A stretch of 64,000 bases of DNA from JABDJZ01 sp047619685 (GTDB lineage Bacteria; Bacteroidota; Rhodothermia; Rhodothermales; UBA10348): the NCBI GenBank assembly GCA_047619685.1, contig JBLHLC010000018.1, positions 19,210 through 83,209 of the forward strand, given 5' to 3'. This document shows, in pieces, positions 54,036 to 63,648 of this stretch. The notes beneath the pieces are model-generated. The model worked only from the letters and a program-made list of their open reading frames with translations. It had not been told where the DNA came from and made no database searches. The position numbers were made by a program, and so were the translations under genes. Numbering within the stretch: the first letter of the stretch is position 1; each line of letters starts with the position of its first letter.

Positions 54036-54070
54036 AACGCGCCCTCCAGCCTGAAACCGGAGGGCGCGTT
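54036..54070 (-). terminator. Strong 12-bp hairpin, probable terminator of the large secreted protein gene
   Basis: A perfect 12-base stem, AACGCGCCCTCC paired with GGAGGGCGCGTT, with an 11-base loop, sits 25 bases beyond the stop of the 54.1-kb gene on the minus strand and before mtnA. No U-run directly follows on that strand, so it may stall transcription or protect the RNA rather than be a textbook terminator. Pairing was checked base by base. Confidence 0.6.
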
Positions 54071-54094
54071 GCGGAGAGAAATATGTTGCCTCGC

Positions 54095-57000
54095 CTATTT
54101 CAGCAGCACAATCGTACCAACCGCGACCTCCGTCGAACCCGTCATTCTGGCGGTGAGTCGATACAGGTAAGTACCCGAAGCCAGCGCCGTCCCGTCCAAC
54201 CGCAGTTGCTGACTGGCACCGGCCGAATAAGACCTGCTTGGGATCGACTGAACTGTCCTCCCGGTCATGTCCACGACCTGAAGGCCCACTTCTGCCGGGC
54301 CGGGGAGGTCGAATTGAATGGTCGTAGATGGATTGAACGGGTTTGGATAGGCGCCTCCCAGTCGGAATTCCGTGGGGAGGACCTCGTCTTCAATGGCAGT
54401 GACGTCGGCAGAGACAATGGTGAACGTCTGCGTATCCGACAGATCTTGGCCTCCGTTTGCGGTCCCGCCGTCGTCTCCGATGACCACATCGACCGTCGTT
54501 TCTCCCGCTGACCCGGCCAGGGTATATGTCAGAGTCCCGTCCGCTGACACCTCCGGCCCGGCCGAGAACAGGCTCGCGTCGGCTGGGGCCAACCCGAAGG
54601 TGACCGTTTGAGCGGATTCGTTGGCCGGCCCGGCGCTAATGGCTGTCGCCCATCCAGGCACCGATTGTGCCCCGGCAGAAGAGGCGGTCGTTTGATCCCC
54701 CCCAACTGTAAAGGAGGGGGCGTCGTTGACTCCCTCCACCGAGACCGACGCGGTCGCCACATTCGAGTCCACGGTGCCATCGTTGGCTTTGTAGGTGAAG
54801 GTGTCGTCCCCGAAGAAGTTGGCAGCTGGCGTGTACGTAGCCGTCGCTCCGGAAATTGCAACGGTTCCATTTGCCGGCTGTGCAACGACGGAATAGGTCA
54901 GTCCGTCGTTATTCGCGTCGGTCGCCGATAGCGTGACGGCAGCGTTCGCATCCTCGTTGCCTGCCCCGTTTACGTCGGCAGCGACTGGCGCAGAATTGGC
55001 GGAGCCTGCCGAAGGCGTTCCCACAAAGACGCCCCGGCCATGCGTTGCAGCAATGATCCGGCCATCAGATTTGCGAGAATCCAGCCAAGCGATGGCCACA
55101 TTGCCCATCTGTGCCGCACCTTGCTGGGCCCAAGTGGTTGTGCCCGCGCTGAACGTCTGGGTCGAATAGACCCCGACGCTGGTACCGACCAGGTAAATCA
55201 TCTCGCCCCCACTTGGGAGAATGGTGGCTGACCGGACGGACGGACCGTCTGCCCCGGTCAGATTGCCTTCCACCCCGGTGTAGGTCTGACCTCCGTCGGT
55301 CGAGTGGTAGATACTTTCCGTGTTGTAGTTGGCTATGACAACGAGAATTTCCTCGGAGTCATCGGGGTTGATCGCAATGTCCAACACATAGCCACCAGCC
55401 TCGGTGCCCGGGACTGAGCGCTCCACGGCACCGGACGTTGCGGTTGATGAGTTTGCAAAACGCCAGATCTTCGGTGAGGCCCCATCCGAATACCCTGCGT
55501 AATACAGAACGCCTGTCGAGGACCCTTCGGACACGGACAGCGCGCTGAAGCCGTAGGCAGCTGGCAGTTGAAGAGCATCCAACTTGGTCCACGCGTGTTC
55601 AAAGGTGTTGTTCTGGTCGGGCGCTACGCCCCGGTAGAGATCCTGGCCTGCGGGATAGAAGATGATCGTCTCGTTGGCAGGGTCAACCGTAAAGGGATGT
55701 ACAAACAGAGCTCCGCAATTCGTACACGGTATCGCCTCGCCGGCGAACTGCGCGTTCCCCCCGTCATTCAGGTAGTAGTTGATGCTGCCGTTCTGTGAGG
55801 ATGCGTAGTGATCATTGGCACCCAGGTACTGAAAGGCGCCATCACCGGTTGTCTGATCGGCCGACGCGGACGTCGTGGTCCCGTCGAACGTGAAGAAGGG
55901 GCTCCCGTTGTCCTGGGTACCTCCCGCAATTCGATTGTCACCCGCGACGCGAGAGATGGAGGCCTGGTAGAACTGCGTGATGTTGAGGCTGTTGTTGAGC
56001 CAGGTCCACGTGATCGGACCAGCCGGCGTGACATCGGACACCGTGGCAATCCCGCCGTCATGGCCGTTATATAGCCTGTTCGGGTTATTGGGATCAAAGA
56101 CGAGGGCGTGGTGATCCGGGTGACTATTCGGGTACTGTGAAATGTCATTGGTCGTAGCATAACCTCCAACCCAGCCATCGGCAGCAGCCGGCGCGGTGGC
56201 GAAACCATCCCTGCTTCGGAACAGGTTGGTTCCGGCCAGGAAGACATGATTTTCGTCTGTCGGATGTACGGCAATCGTCATGTTGTAATTGCCCTGAGAG
56301 TCGTAGCCGCCAACGTTCACCGCGCCAGTGCCATCCAGATACACGGGAATGCCGTCCGATCTGTCGCTATAGGTCCCGGTCGAGATCGTCAGCTTGAACA
56401 ACTTCATGTCGTCCACCTCGCCTCCGGTGACAGCCTTCTTCTGCCCGAGATAAGTCAGCAAATACGCCACGTCCGGGTTGCTTTCGGAGAGCCCGATGAC
56501 CGTTCGGTCGAAGTCAAGGTCGTAAGGAGGTGGGAATGCGCCGCCTCCGTTTTCAAAGACCTCGGTCCAGGAAACCCCGTCGTCTACGGAGCGATAAACA
56601 CCACTCGCGACAAATGTCGTCGAGTTGTAAATAACCGCAAGGAGGTTCCCGTTTGGATGGACGGCAACGTCAGCGTTAGGCTGGCGCCCCGCCTCCCCCA
56701 AGACGCTGGTAAAGGTCGCTCCACCATCGGTTGATCGGAAGATCCCGTCCTGGTTGAGCACGGCAAAAACGGATCCTGTTGTCGGGCTCACGATCAGTTC
56801 CGGGATGTAGTCGTACAACCCCGTCGCCGAGCTAGGGGTGTCGGCAACCTGAATACGGGTCCAGGTGGAGCCGTTGTCCGTGGACTTGTAGATGCCGGTA
56901 CCGTGGAGGGTCTCGCCCGTCTCTGAGCCGTTGTTGTACGATCCGGAAGACTCACCGGTGGCGGCGTACCACGTGCTCGTCTGTCCGGCCCGAGGGTCCT

Positions 57001-57520
57001 GGGCGATGCGCGTGATGGCCAGATGCGACTCACTTACGAGTGCCCAGTCTGCCCCCGCGCTCGTCGATCTCCAGATCCCGCCGGTTGTCCCGCCGGCCAG
57101 AATGGTATTGGAATTGGTGACATCGATGGCGATGGCGCGGGTGCGCCCGCTGACATCATTGGGCCCGGCCTCCTTCCAGGACACGTCCAGCGCCGAACTC
57201 TTGGAAGCGACGTTTTCAACCAGGGGAAGCCGCTTCGCCAAACGCAATTCCCTTTCTTTGATCCCCGCCGGGATGCGACCTGTCGACGGATCACCGTAGA
57301 TCATCCTGAAATAGTCGTCGCGGGCCTTCTTGCGCTCAATCGAGGCCTTGAGTCCACCCTGCTTCTCGGTGATTCTGGCCGGCATGCCATCTTCGCTCAC
57401 GTCCTGAGACGGCGAAATGGTATCGGAATCGAACAGCACGAACGCGACAAGAACTCCGGCTGCAGAAAGCGCCAGTCGCCGAAGCAGGGTGGAACTCGAA
57501 CTGGGCAGGCGATTGGGCAT
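54095..57520 (-). CDS. T9SS-exported BNR/sortilin-like repeat protein with Ig-like domain
   Basis: This 1141-residue secreted protein has an N-terminal signal anchor (about 1-30). A long beta-propeller region follows (about 110-830) with BNR-type Asp boxes (STDNGSTWT, STDGGATF, SVDDGVSW, STDGGQTY), resembling VPS10/sortilin-like glycosidase-type propellers. A cadherin/Ig-like domain (about 865-950; ATDANNDGLTYSVVAQPANG, FFGDDTFTYKANDGTVDSN) comes next. The C-terminus (about 1055-1141) is a T9SS sorting domain with LPTEFRLGGAYPNPFNPSTT, VVDMTGRTVQ and a YLYRLTA end. It is probably exported and attached outside, acting on glycans or as an adhesin. No catalytic residue could be assigned. Intact. 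Confidence 0.88.
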   Translation of the reverse strand: MPNRLPSSSSTLLRRLALSAAGVLVAFVLFDSDTISPSQDVSEDGMPARITEKQGGLKASIERKKARDDYFRMIYGDPSTGRIPAGIKERELRLAKRLPLVENVASKSSALDVSWKEAGPNDVSGRTRAIAIDVTNSNTILAGGTTGGIWRSTSAGADWALVSESHLAITRIAQDPRAGQTSTWYAATGESSGSYNNGSETGETLHGTGIYKSTDNGSTWTRIQVADTPSSATGLYDYIPELIVSPTTGSVFAVLNQDGIFRSTDGGATFTSVLGEAGRQPNADVAVHPNGNLLAVIYNSTTFVASGVYRSVDDGVSWTEVFENGGGAFPPPYDLDFDRTVIGLSESNPDVAYLLTYLGQKKAVTGGEVDDMKLFKLTISTGTYSDRSDGIPVYLDGTGAVNVGGYDSQGNYNMTIAVHPTDENHVFLAGTNLFRSRDGFATAPAAADGWVGGYATTNDISQYPNSHPDHHALVFDPNNPNRLYNGHDGGIATVSDVTPAGPITWTWLNNSLNITQFYQASISRVAGDNRIAGGTQDNGSPFFTFDGTTTSASADQTTGDGAFQYLGANDHYASSQNGSINYYLNDGGNAQFAGEAIPCTNCGALFVHPFTVDPANETIIFYPAGQDLYRGVAPDQNNTFEHAWTKLDALQLPAAYGFSALSVSEGSSTGVLYYAGYSDGASPKIWRFANSSTATSGAVERSVPGTEAGGYVLDIAINPDDSEEILVVIANYNTESIYHSTDGGQTYTGVEGNLTGADGPSVRSATILPSGGEMIYLVGTSVGVYSTQTFSAGTTTWAQQGAAQMGNVAIAWLDSRKSDGRIIAATHGRGVFVGTPSAGSANSAPVAADVNGAGNEDANAAVTLSATDANNDGLTYSVVAQPANGTVAISGATATYTPAANFFGDDTFTYKANDGTVDSNVATASVSVEGVNDAPSFTVGGDQTTASSAGAQSVPGWATAISAGPANESAQTVTFGLAPADASLFSAGPEVSADGTLTYTLAGSAGETTVDVVIGDDGGTANGGQDLSDTQTFTIVSADVTAIEDEVLPTEFRLGGAYPNPFNPSTTIQFDLPGPAEVGLQVVDMTGRTVQSIPSRSYSAGASQQLRLDGTALASGTYLYRLTARMTGSTEVAVGTIVLLK

Positions 57521-57576
57521 AACAGATGGTTATTGTTGAATTGGATCGGGCTAGACTTTGATTGCGGCTCCGAGGG

Positions 57577-58017
57577 CTATCTGGATACGCTGATGGCCTG
57601 CCAACCGGCCGAATTTGGGACAGTCTCGGTCGGCAAGACGCGTTTGATGGTGAGGGAGAGCTGTCCTCCCGATTCCAGCAGGTTCTCCAGGCTGTCTGCG
57701 CCATCAACGCGAAGCGAATTGCGGAAGCTGACTCGAATACTGGTCCCCGTCGGAAGTTGGGTCGTGCCAGCACCATACTTCTCCACGTCAATGACCCGCA
57801 TCTCGCAAACCACGACGCGCTCTTGGGGCTGACAGTCGCCTACTGAAGCCGACAGAACGACGGTTCCGGGCGCCGGGGCCGGCGGCCTGAGAGGTGGTAC
57901 CGGCATAACGGCGTCGCGTTGACAAGCGGAGAGAAGTATGCAAGACACCAACAGCAGTGGCACCAGGAACTGTCGGCTGCTCAGTGAGATTCGGGCTGTT
58001 TGCTTGTCAGGTTGCAT
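57577..58017 (-). CDS. Lipoprotein of unknown function
   Basis: This protein of about 146 residues has a lipoprotein signal (FLVPLLLVSCILLSAC; Cys within LLSAC). A proline-rich linker (PVPPLRPPAPAPG) and a small beta domain follow with VVLSASVGDCQPQERVVVCE (a Cys pair that may form a disulfide) and LPTGTSIRVSFRNSLRVDGA. I do not recognise a family. The start at 58017 was chosen as the first ATG; a TTG at 58032 is possible. It sits 56 bases upstream of the large secreted protein gene on the same strand. Confidence 0.72.
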   Translation of the reverse strand: MQPDKQTARISLSSRQFLVPLLLVSCILLSACQRDAVMPVPPLRPPAPAPGTVVLSASVGDCQPQERVVVCEMRVIDVEKYGAGTTQLPTGTSIRVSFRNSLRVDGADSLENLLESGGQLSLTIKRVLPTETVPNSAGWQAISVSR

Positions 58018-58181
58018 GTGGGCGTGTGTCAAGCTCTACTAGAGATTGGTGACTGCCGATCGGACTGTCTAAGGAATGTACGGACATACCCGTCCAGTGT
58101 CCGTGCTGTCGTCCCTGCTGTGTCGGTGCTGTCGTCCCGACGTTCCGCCAAATCAGCCTCCGGGCCCGCAACCCCTACGTC

Positions 58182-58646
58182 TCACCCATCCTGAACCGAG
58201 ACTGCCAAGTCCAGAACGAAGCTGTAGAACCGCTCCAGGGGCGAGGGCGAGGCTAGTTCGCCGACGGTCGACGGCCATCGAAGCTCAACCGCCTGGCTGT
58301 CTGCCTCCAGCCGGATGTAGCCGGTCATGTTGCCAGCGATGCTGTCGGTTCGCACCAGCATGCCTTCATCCTGTGCCATTTGCCAGATTTGGCCCACAGC
58401 CTCCGTTCCCATCTGGCCGACGGAGTCTGCAAGCGCCAATGGCCCCCTGCCCTTCCATCGGAACACGGATCCATCTGCAGTCACACGATAACCCTCCCAG
58501 AGGCCGGTGAAGCCGCCGCCTTTACCGACCGACACGAAGAAATCGGCCGGGACCGCCGCCTCCCCCTTGCCGCCGCCACGGCTTGAGCATCCCTGGACCA
58601 TCATCAGCAAGACGGGGAGGAGCGCATACGTGAAGAGCCGCGTCAC
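58182..58646 (-). CDS. Small lipoprotein coupled to the M4 peptidase gene
   Basis: This protein of about 154 residues starts with GTG (58646) overlapping the peptidase stop (GTGA). The lipobox is LMMVQGC, followed by GGGKGEAAVPADFFVSVGKG, GLWEGYRVTADGSVFRWKGR and GYIRLEADSQAVELRW. The layout, a sandwich of short strands with a G-x-x-G-x-W start, resembles small envelope lipoproteins of uncertain role. The four-base overlap with the M4 peptidase suggests coordinate synthesis, perhaps as a partner or inhibitor of the peptidase; that is a guess. It is intact. Confidence 0.72.
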   Translation of the reverse strand: MTRLFTYALLPVLLMMVQGCSSRGGGKGEAAVPADFFVSVGKGGGFTGLWEGYRVTADGSVFRWKGRGPLALADSVGQMGTEAVGQIWQMAQDEGMLVRTDSIAGNMTGYIRLEADSQAVELRWPSTVGELASPSPLERFYSFVLDLAVSVQDG

Positions 58647-61600
58647 TTGGCAAGCACCACAGACCGAACGAGTTGCTCCGCACCCGCCTGCAATCGAACG
58701 AAGTACAGGCCGCTGGGCATAGAATCTGCCCTCCAGGAGACCTCGTGAGCCCCAGCCTGAACGTGCCCGTGCTTCAGGACCGCGACGCTGCGCCCCAGTA
58801 CATCTACCACCTCGACCGTCACCTGGCCTGCCAACGGCAACTCGAATCGAATGGTCGTGGTCGGGTTGAAGGGGTTCGGATAGGCCTGATCGAGTGCCAC
58901 CCTGGTCGGAAGCACCCCTTCGTCCTCTGACGCCGTGGCTCCTGCGCGTGCAAACCAGCGAGGATTGTAGACGGGGCCGGCGAATTGCCAGCCTTCAGTC
59001 CCAGCACCGTCCGTCACAATCAGAGTAGACGTAGACGGGCTCGAGAAGGCAATGAATTCATCATCGGGCGAAAATGTGGGCCGCAGGGGGTCCGGGTATT
59101 CCGCAAACTCCAGGGTCGCCCCTCCCGAGCCCGCGAAATCGACGACGTCGATGAACGTCTCGTCGGTAATGGTCTCCCAACGATTGGCCGCCATGACCTC
59201 CGGATCGGTGTTGGAGAACGTCAGGTTGCCCACGTTGGTGCCCTCGGGCTGACTGGCCCAGAGGTTGAACACACGCTCGGACACGACGTCCATCTGGTAT
59301 ACACTCCAGAATTCGATGATGTCGGTGCCGGCGGTCAACCTTCTGAGGGCGTCAAACGCCACCACCGGCTCATCGGCAAAGGGAGACCACGAAATCACAT
59401 CGGGATACACGATGCTCTCGTCCAGAATTCCATCCTGAGTCGTGACCGCCTTCAACGGGATGGTAGCGATGTCGATGCCGTCCGAGATGTAGAGATTCGG
59501 ATCTTCCTCGTAGAGCGAGGCCAGCATGACCACAGAGTCATCGGGAGCGATTGCAACATTCCACAGGTCTCCCGGCTCTGCAGCGAAGATATCATCCCAG
59601 ACACCAACTTCGAGGGTGGTCAAATCCACACGAGAAAGACGTCCGTCGGCGTTGATGAAATAGATAGCGCTGCCGTCCAGAGGCGTCGAAAGCTGACTGG
59701 CCTCGTTGGTGAACACGCCATCAAGCATGGTCACCTGGTCGCTGGCCACATTCAGGATGCCGACCTGATTGTCCCCATCCACGAACGCTATAAACTCATC
59801 GCCAACAATGGGCTCGACGTTATTCTCGTTCGGGTCACCCTGCCCGCGGGTCCCCCCTCCGATCCCAACCGCGTCAAACGCTGCAATGACCGCCGCATTC
59901 TCCGTGCTGCCCGCGCCGTGCAGGTCCACCGATGCCTGTTCCAACGCTATTCGCGCATCACCAAACTGACTATTGGCGGTCATGTACGTGGAAAGGGCGC
60001 GATAGTAAATCTGTGCCGTTTTATCGCGACCGATGGCATCCATCACCAGAAACGCGGCCCGGTTCGGAATGCCAGAGTTCACATGGACACCGCCCTGGTC
60101 ATCATTAATCCCAAGGTTCTGGAAATCATTCATGTGGGCTGGCTGAACGGAGAGGACCTGGGGGTTGTCTGGATTCTGCAGGTCACGGAGCGCCAGACCC
60201 ATCCCGGGCTGCATGATGTCCTCTCCGATGAGATAATTGTCTCCGTCGATCAGAACGCCAAAGACATCGGCCATGGATTCATTCAGGGCGCCGGGCTGGA
60301 ATTCGTAGACCAGGTTTGCGGTGTGTTCCACCACGCCGTGGGTCATCTCGTGGCCGGCCACGTCCACTTCACCAGCCAGTGGCTTGAACGTACTCCCGCC
60401 ATCGCCATAACCCATGATCCGGCCGGTCCAGAACGCATTCTCCATCGACTGGCCGTCCTCGGTAATGTGAATAACCGAGATGAGAGACTCGTCTTTGTTG
60501 TTGATGGCCTTGCGACCAAAGGTGTTGGCGAAATAGTCGTAGGCGACCTTCATGTTTTGGTGGGCGGAAACCGCCACCGCATCGCTCCATGTGTTATTGC
60601 TTGAGGTGACCAGGGACCCATCGCCAGAATCCTGGAACCCCGCGCTCAGGGTAATCGCTCCGCCAACAGCGGGTGTGTTTGGCAGAACAAAGTCCGTGGC
60701 GTTCGGCAAGTCCCAGATTGAGTAGTAGAGGCCGTCGTCGTTGAGGAGTACCCGGATGGTCTGGGTGACTCCGTTGAGGTCAGTGGCAGACGCGTCCTGA
60801 TACGAGGCAGACCCGGAGGTCTCCGGCGGTGAAATCGAGAAATGCTCCTCCGGCAGGTTCGGGACATCCACCCGGCTACCCAGATCCGGATCGTGGATCA
60901 GCGTGCAGAAGAGGGGCAGTTTCTTGAGCACGCTTCCGTCCTCTGCATCGATCGTAAAGCGCCAGGACTCCGCCATATTGGCGTGCAGCGAAACCTCGAA
61001 TGCAAACCGGAGACCGGAATCGGTAGGAAAATAGACCCCTTCCGCAGCGGGCGGGTCTATGTGAAGCTGCCGCATGCCGCTCTCGGACACAGGGTTCCAT
61101 TTGCCGTCGGCTTCGAGTTCAGACACCGTACGCGCAATGGCCTCGCCGGCTGACATCTGCGGCGTACCATCCGCGACCCGCGCATCCGGCTCGTACCGGC
61201 CATTCAGCGCATATATCTCGCCCTGGGAACTCACGTGGACCAGGAGTTCGCCACCGGCCACCGGCACGTTATCGATGACCTGGATATAGCGGACGTGGGT
61301 CTGGCCGAGTTCGTCGGTCGAGAGAGTCTGCACCTCCATCTGTGCCATCGGTATTCGCGAACCCATCGATCCCGAGTGCCCGTCCTCGAGCGCGCGCGAT
61401 ATGGAATTGGCCGCGGCCGCCGGAGTCTTGCCGGCTACCGGATCGATCTGTCCCAGCGTCCCCCTCATCCAGGCGATGGAGCCGTCCCTGGCCAGAAACA
61501 CCTCCGCACCGTTGGATCTGCGCAACACCCCGGTCGATGAACCCTTGTTGTCAAGGTTGCCGATCGCTGAAACGGACAGCGGCCGCTCGATGGCTCGCCC

Positions 61601-61792
61601 GGTGATCCGGGGCGTCGAAGAGAGGAGAGCGTTGTGCTGGTGGCTCGCTCGGAATTGCCCAACCGATGCATATGCCGGCACTCCAGCCCGTGGAGGCGCG
61701 ATTCGGGTCCGCTGATACTTATTGAAATCCTGGGACTGGGCCGAAGGCGCTAGCAAGAGAGCCAGTAAAACGGTAAGGAAAGCTGATTTCAT
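58643..61792 (-). CDS. T9SS-exported thermolysin-type (M4) metalloprotease
   Basis: This 1049-residue secreted protease has a signal peptide (TVLLALLLAPSAQSQ) and an FTP/PepSY-like propeptide (about 60-300). A thermolysin domain follows with VAGHEMTHGVVEHT (H481, E482, H485 zinc site) and the third ligand in GALNESMADVFGVL. A beta-propeller-like region with TolB-type turns (about 690-950) comes next, and a C-terminal T9SS sorting domain with AYPNPFNPTTTIRFELP and VEVVDVLGRSVAV. It degrades proteins outside the cell after release by T9SS. The stop overlaps the next lipoprotein gene, so the two are coupled. Upstream a hairpin separates it from the MprF-like gene. Confidence 0.92.
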   Translation of the reverse strand: MKSAFLTVLLALLLAPSAQSQDFNKYQRTRIAPPRAGVPAYASVGQFRASHQHNALLSSTPRITGRAIERPLSVSAIGNLDNKGSSTGVLRRSNGAEVFLARDGSIAWMRGTLGQIDPVAGKTPAAAANSISRALEDGHSGSMGSRIPMAQMEVQTLSTDELGQTHVRYIQVIDNVPVAGGELLVHVSSQGEIYALNGRYEPDARVADGTPQMSAGEAIARTVSELEADGKWNPVSESGMRQLHIDPPAAEGVYFPTDSGLRFAFEVSLHANMAESWRFTIDAEDGSVLKKLPLFCTLIHDPDLGSRVDVPNLPEEHFSISPPETSGSASYQDASATDLNGVTQTIRVLLNDDGLYYSIWDLPNATDFVLPNTPAVGGAITLSAGFQDSGDGSLVTSSNNTWSDAVAVSAHQNMKVAYDYFANTFGRKAINNKDESLISVIHITEDGQSMENAFWTGRIMGYGDGGSTFKPLAGEVDVAGHEMTHGVVEHTANLVYEFQPGALNESMADVFGVLIDGDNYLIGEDIMQPGMGLALRDLQNPDNPQVLSVQPAHMNDFQNLGINDDQGGVHVNSGIPNRAAFLVMDAIGRDKTAQIYYRALSTYMTANSQFGDARIALEQASVDLHGAGSTENAAVIAAFDAVGIGGGTRGQGDPNENNVEPIVGDEFIAFVDGDNQVGILNVASDQVTMLDGVFTNEASQLSTPLDGSAIYFINADGRLSRVDLTTLEVGVWDDIFAAEPGDLWNVAIAPDDSVVMLASLYEEDPNLYISDGIDIATIPLKAVTTQDGILDESIVYPDVISWSPFADEPVVAFDALRRLTAGTDIIEFWSVYQMDVVSERVFNLWASQPEGTNVGNLTFSNTDPEVMAANRWETITDETFIDVVDFAGSGGATLEFAEYPDPLRPTFSPDDEFIAFSSPSTSTLIVTDGAGTEGWQFAGPVYNPRWFARAGATASEDEGVLPTRVALDQAYPNPFNPTTTIRFELPLAGQVTVEVVDVLGRSVAVLKHGHVQAGAHEVSWRADSMPSGLYFVRLQAGAEQLVRSVVLAK

Positions 61793-61877
61793 GCGAACTC
61801 TCGTCCAGATAGTGCGGGGGCATAGTAGGGGCGGGACCCTGAATTACGACTCGAGTTGGCATATTGGCAACCGGAAA

Positions 61878-61908
61878 GCGCACGCTGTATGGGAAATTCA
61901 GCGTGTGC
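61878..61908. terminator. 10-bp hairpin between the MprF-like and M4 genes
   Basis: GCGCACGCTG pairs with CAGCGTGTGC (one G-U or G-T step) around an 11-base loop, TATGGGAAATT. It lies beyond the stop of the MprF-like gene and 86 bases before the M4 start on the minus strand, so it may end the former or regulate the latter. No U-run was seen. Confidence 0.4.
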
Positions 61909-62060
61909 TACGGGCATCCTGAAAGTGCGGCACCGGACCCCTCGCCCGAGATGACGCGACATCCCGCGCCCGTGTACGCGACCCTGGATGCGCTCCTGCT
62001 GGAATAGGCATACAGGAACCCCGCCCTGGAGTCGATCCAGGTCAGGAGGTCCTCGGCGCC

Positions 62061-63648
62061 CTACTTCCGGATCAACTCCCCCAGCCCCCCTGAGATAAGG
62101 GTCGCGACATCCATGAGGGCCCCTGCCAAATCCAAACGGCCGCGTGGTACAGCCAGATACCGGGGCTTCCATACCGGGTCAAACTTCTCCTTGTAGTTAC
62201 GAAGCCCCTGGAAGTTGTAGAAGTGCTCTCCGTGCCTGAATAGTAGGTGCCCGGCCCGATTCCACAGGGGTGCCAGGCTGGCATCTCCGTCTGGTTCCAG
62301 CCCCGAGAGCGGCGCCATCCCGAGACTAAAACGGCCGTAGCCCTCCTGTTGGGCCCAGAGGATGACCTTGGTGATCAGGTAGTCCATGACACCATCAGGT
62401 GCGCGCTCCCGGTCAAACCGCATGAGATCGATGGAGGCTTCCGTCTTGGACGCGGCCCCTGGCGCTGCATCACCAGATAAGCGGTCGTTCACCCACATAT
62501 TGGCGAATGCTACAATCTGCCCCTTTCCCGCGGCGCCTTCAGAGCTCGCTCCCTGGGCATCTGGACTGATCACGGGAGCGTCGACGACCTGGCGTACCAC
62601 TGCGACAGGAAAGTTCTGGAGGTAGGCGGGGTTAAAGAACCCCAGCGAGAAGCCCTTTTCCGCGACAGCCTTTCCATCCATCCAGGCTTCGGAGATCCTT
62701 TGGAGTTCCGGGATCATCTCCGGCACCGATTCTGACGGCAGCACCTCCAGGGTGTACCCTGCCTCGTCGACTCGCCGAATCGTTTTCCTCAGCCCCCTTC
62801 GGGAGCCGCCGTCCAACGAAAACGTGCCGAGGGGAATCACGCCGTGCTCGCCGAGCTTGTATGGCGTCATACCAAGATCAATCAGGAGGGCAAGGTCCGA
62901 CTCTGGGACGCCGTAGAGTACCGCCCGCTTTTCGGCCTTCTCAGCGGCAGTGCGAAACGCCCAGGCCAATTCTTCCCGCGTCTCAGGCGGACCCACGGGC
63001 CCTCCCATGGTGATCCAGCTTCCGCCCTGCTCCGCATACATCACAAAGCCGTCAGTGTCCGAACCCGCCGCGGCTGAGGCCGAGAATAGCAGTCGCTTAT
63101 CGCCGAGCAGAGCCAGGTTGGCCGCGGGGTCTGGAGATCGGGCTATGACTGCCTTCGCCCGATTGAGCGCGTCTTCATCCGGCGCCAACCCTACCGCTGT
63201 AGGCACGCGACGGAGAAGGCGGATCAACCCCGCGATTGCAACAACGGCAGACGCGCCCGCCAAGCCGCGCAGGAATCGCGGAGCGTCGCCGCGAAACGCA
63301 AATCGCCACCAGAGATCACTGGAGTACTCCACTTCGCGATAGGCAACGAGTCCGATCGCAATGGTACCTAAGTAGAACCAACCCGACAGCCGTCAGCCAA
63401 CCCTCGACCCGCGGGCCGCTCAGAAGGGCCGTGCGGCGATCGAACTCCGAGCGGCACGGCAGAAGTGCCAGCAGGGCAACGGTCAGGAGTGCTGCCGCTG
63501 CGAAATCGGCACCGCGTACCAGACTGGTCACGATTCCCATCGCCAGTAAGACAACCGCGATCCAGTAGGCTGCTTCCATTCGCAGCCAGAGACCCCGGGC
63601 TACTACCAAGAGCGCGGCACCCACGGTGCTGCCAAGTAAATGGGACAG
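62061..63648 (-). pseudogene. MprF-like membrane protein with DUF2156 catalytic domain, broken
   Basis: The catalytic C-terminal half (423 residues from 63332) is the GNAT-type DUF2156 domain of lysyl-/alanyl-phosphatidylglycerol synthases: GGSWITMGGPVGPPE, RGLRKTIRRVDEAG, WMDGKAVAEKGFSLGFF, DLMRFDRERAPDGVMDYLIT and NYKEKFDPVWKPRYLA. It transfers an amino acid from aminoacyl-tRNA to lipid and lowers surface negative charge. Its membrane half (SHLLGSTVGAALLVVARGLW, EAAYWIAVVLLAMGIVTSLV) lies in another frame: near 63370 one base too many shifts CTACTT-AGGTACC. The first helices are missing altogether at 63648, where another gene fragment begins. So it is frameshifted and 5' truncated; if the shift is an artefact, the truncation remains. 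Confidence 0.8.

Noticed and set aside
54036..54070. Inverted repeat considered as an attachment or recombination site
   Set aside because: It sits just beyond a stop codon in a converging position typical of transcription ends, and no integrase is nearby.
58985..60604. 539-codon plus-strand frame opposite the thermolysin-type protease
   Set aside because: It mirrors the M4 protease reading on the other strand and has no recognisable domain; antisense shadow.
61915..62060. In-frame continuation after the MprF-like stop (EDLLTWIDSRAGFLYAYSSR and on to a stop near 61915)
   Set aside because: It reads plausibly as protein, but there is no start and no family match; it may be a leftover of another deleted gene or a readthrough coincidence.
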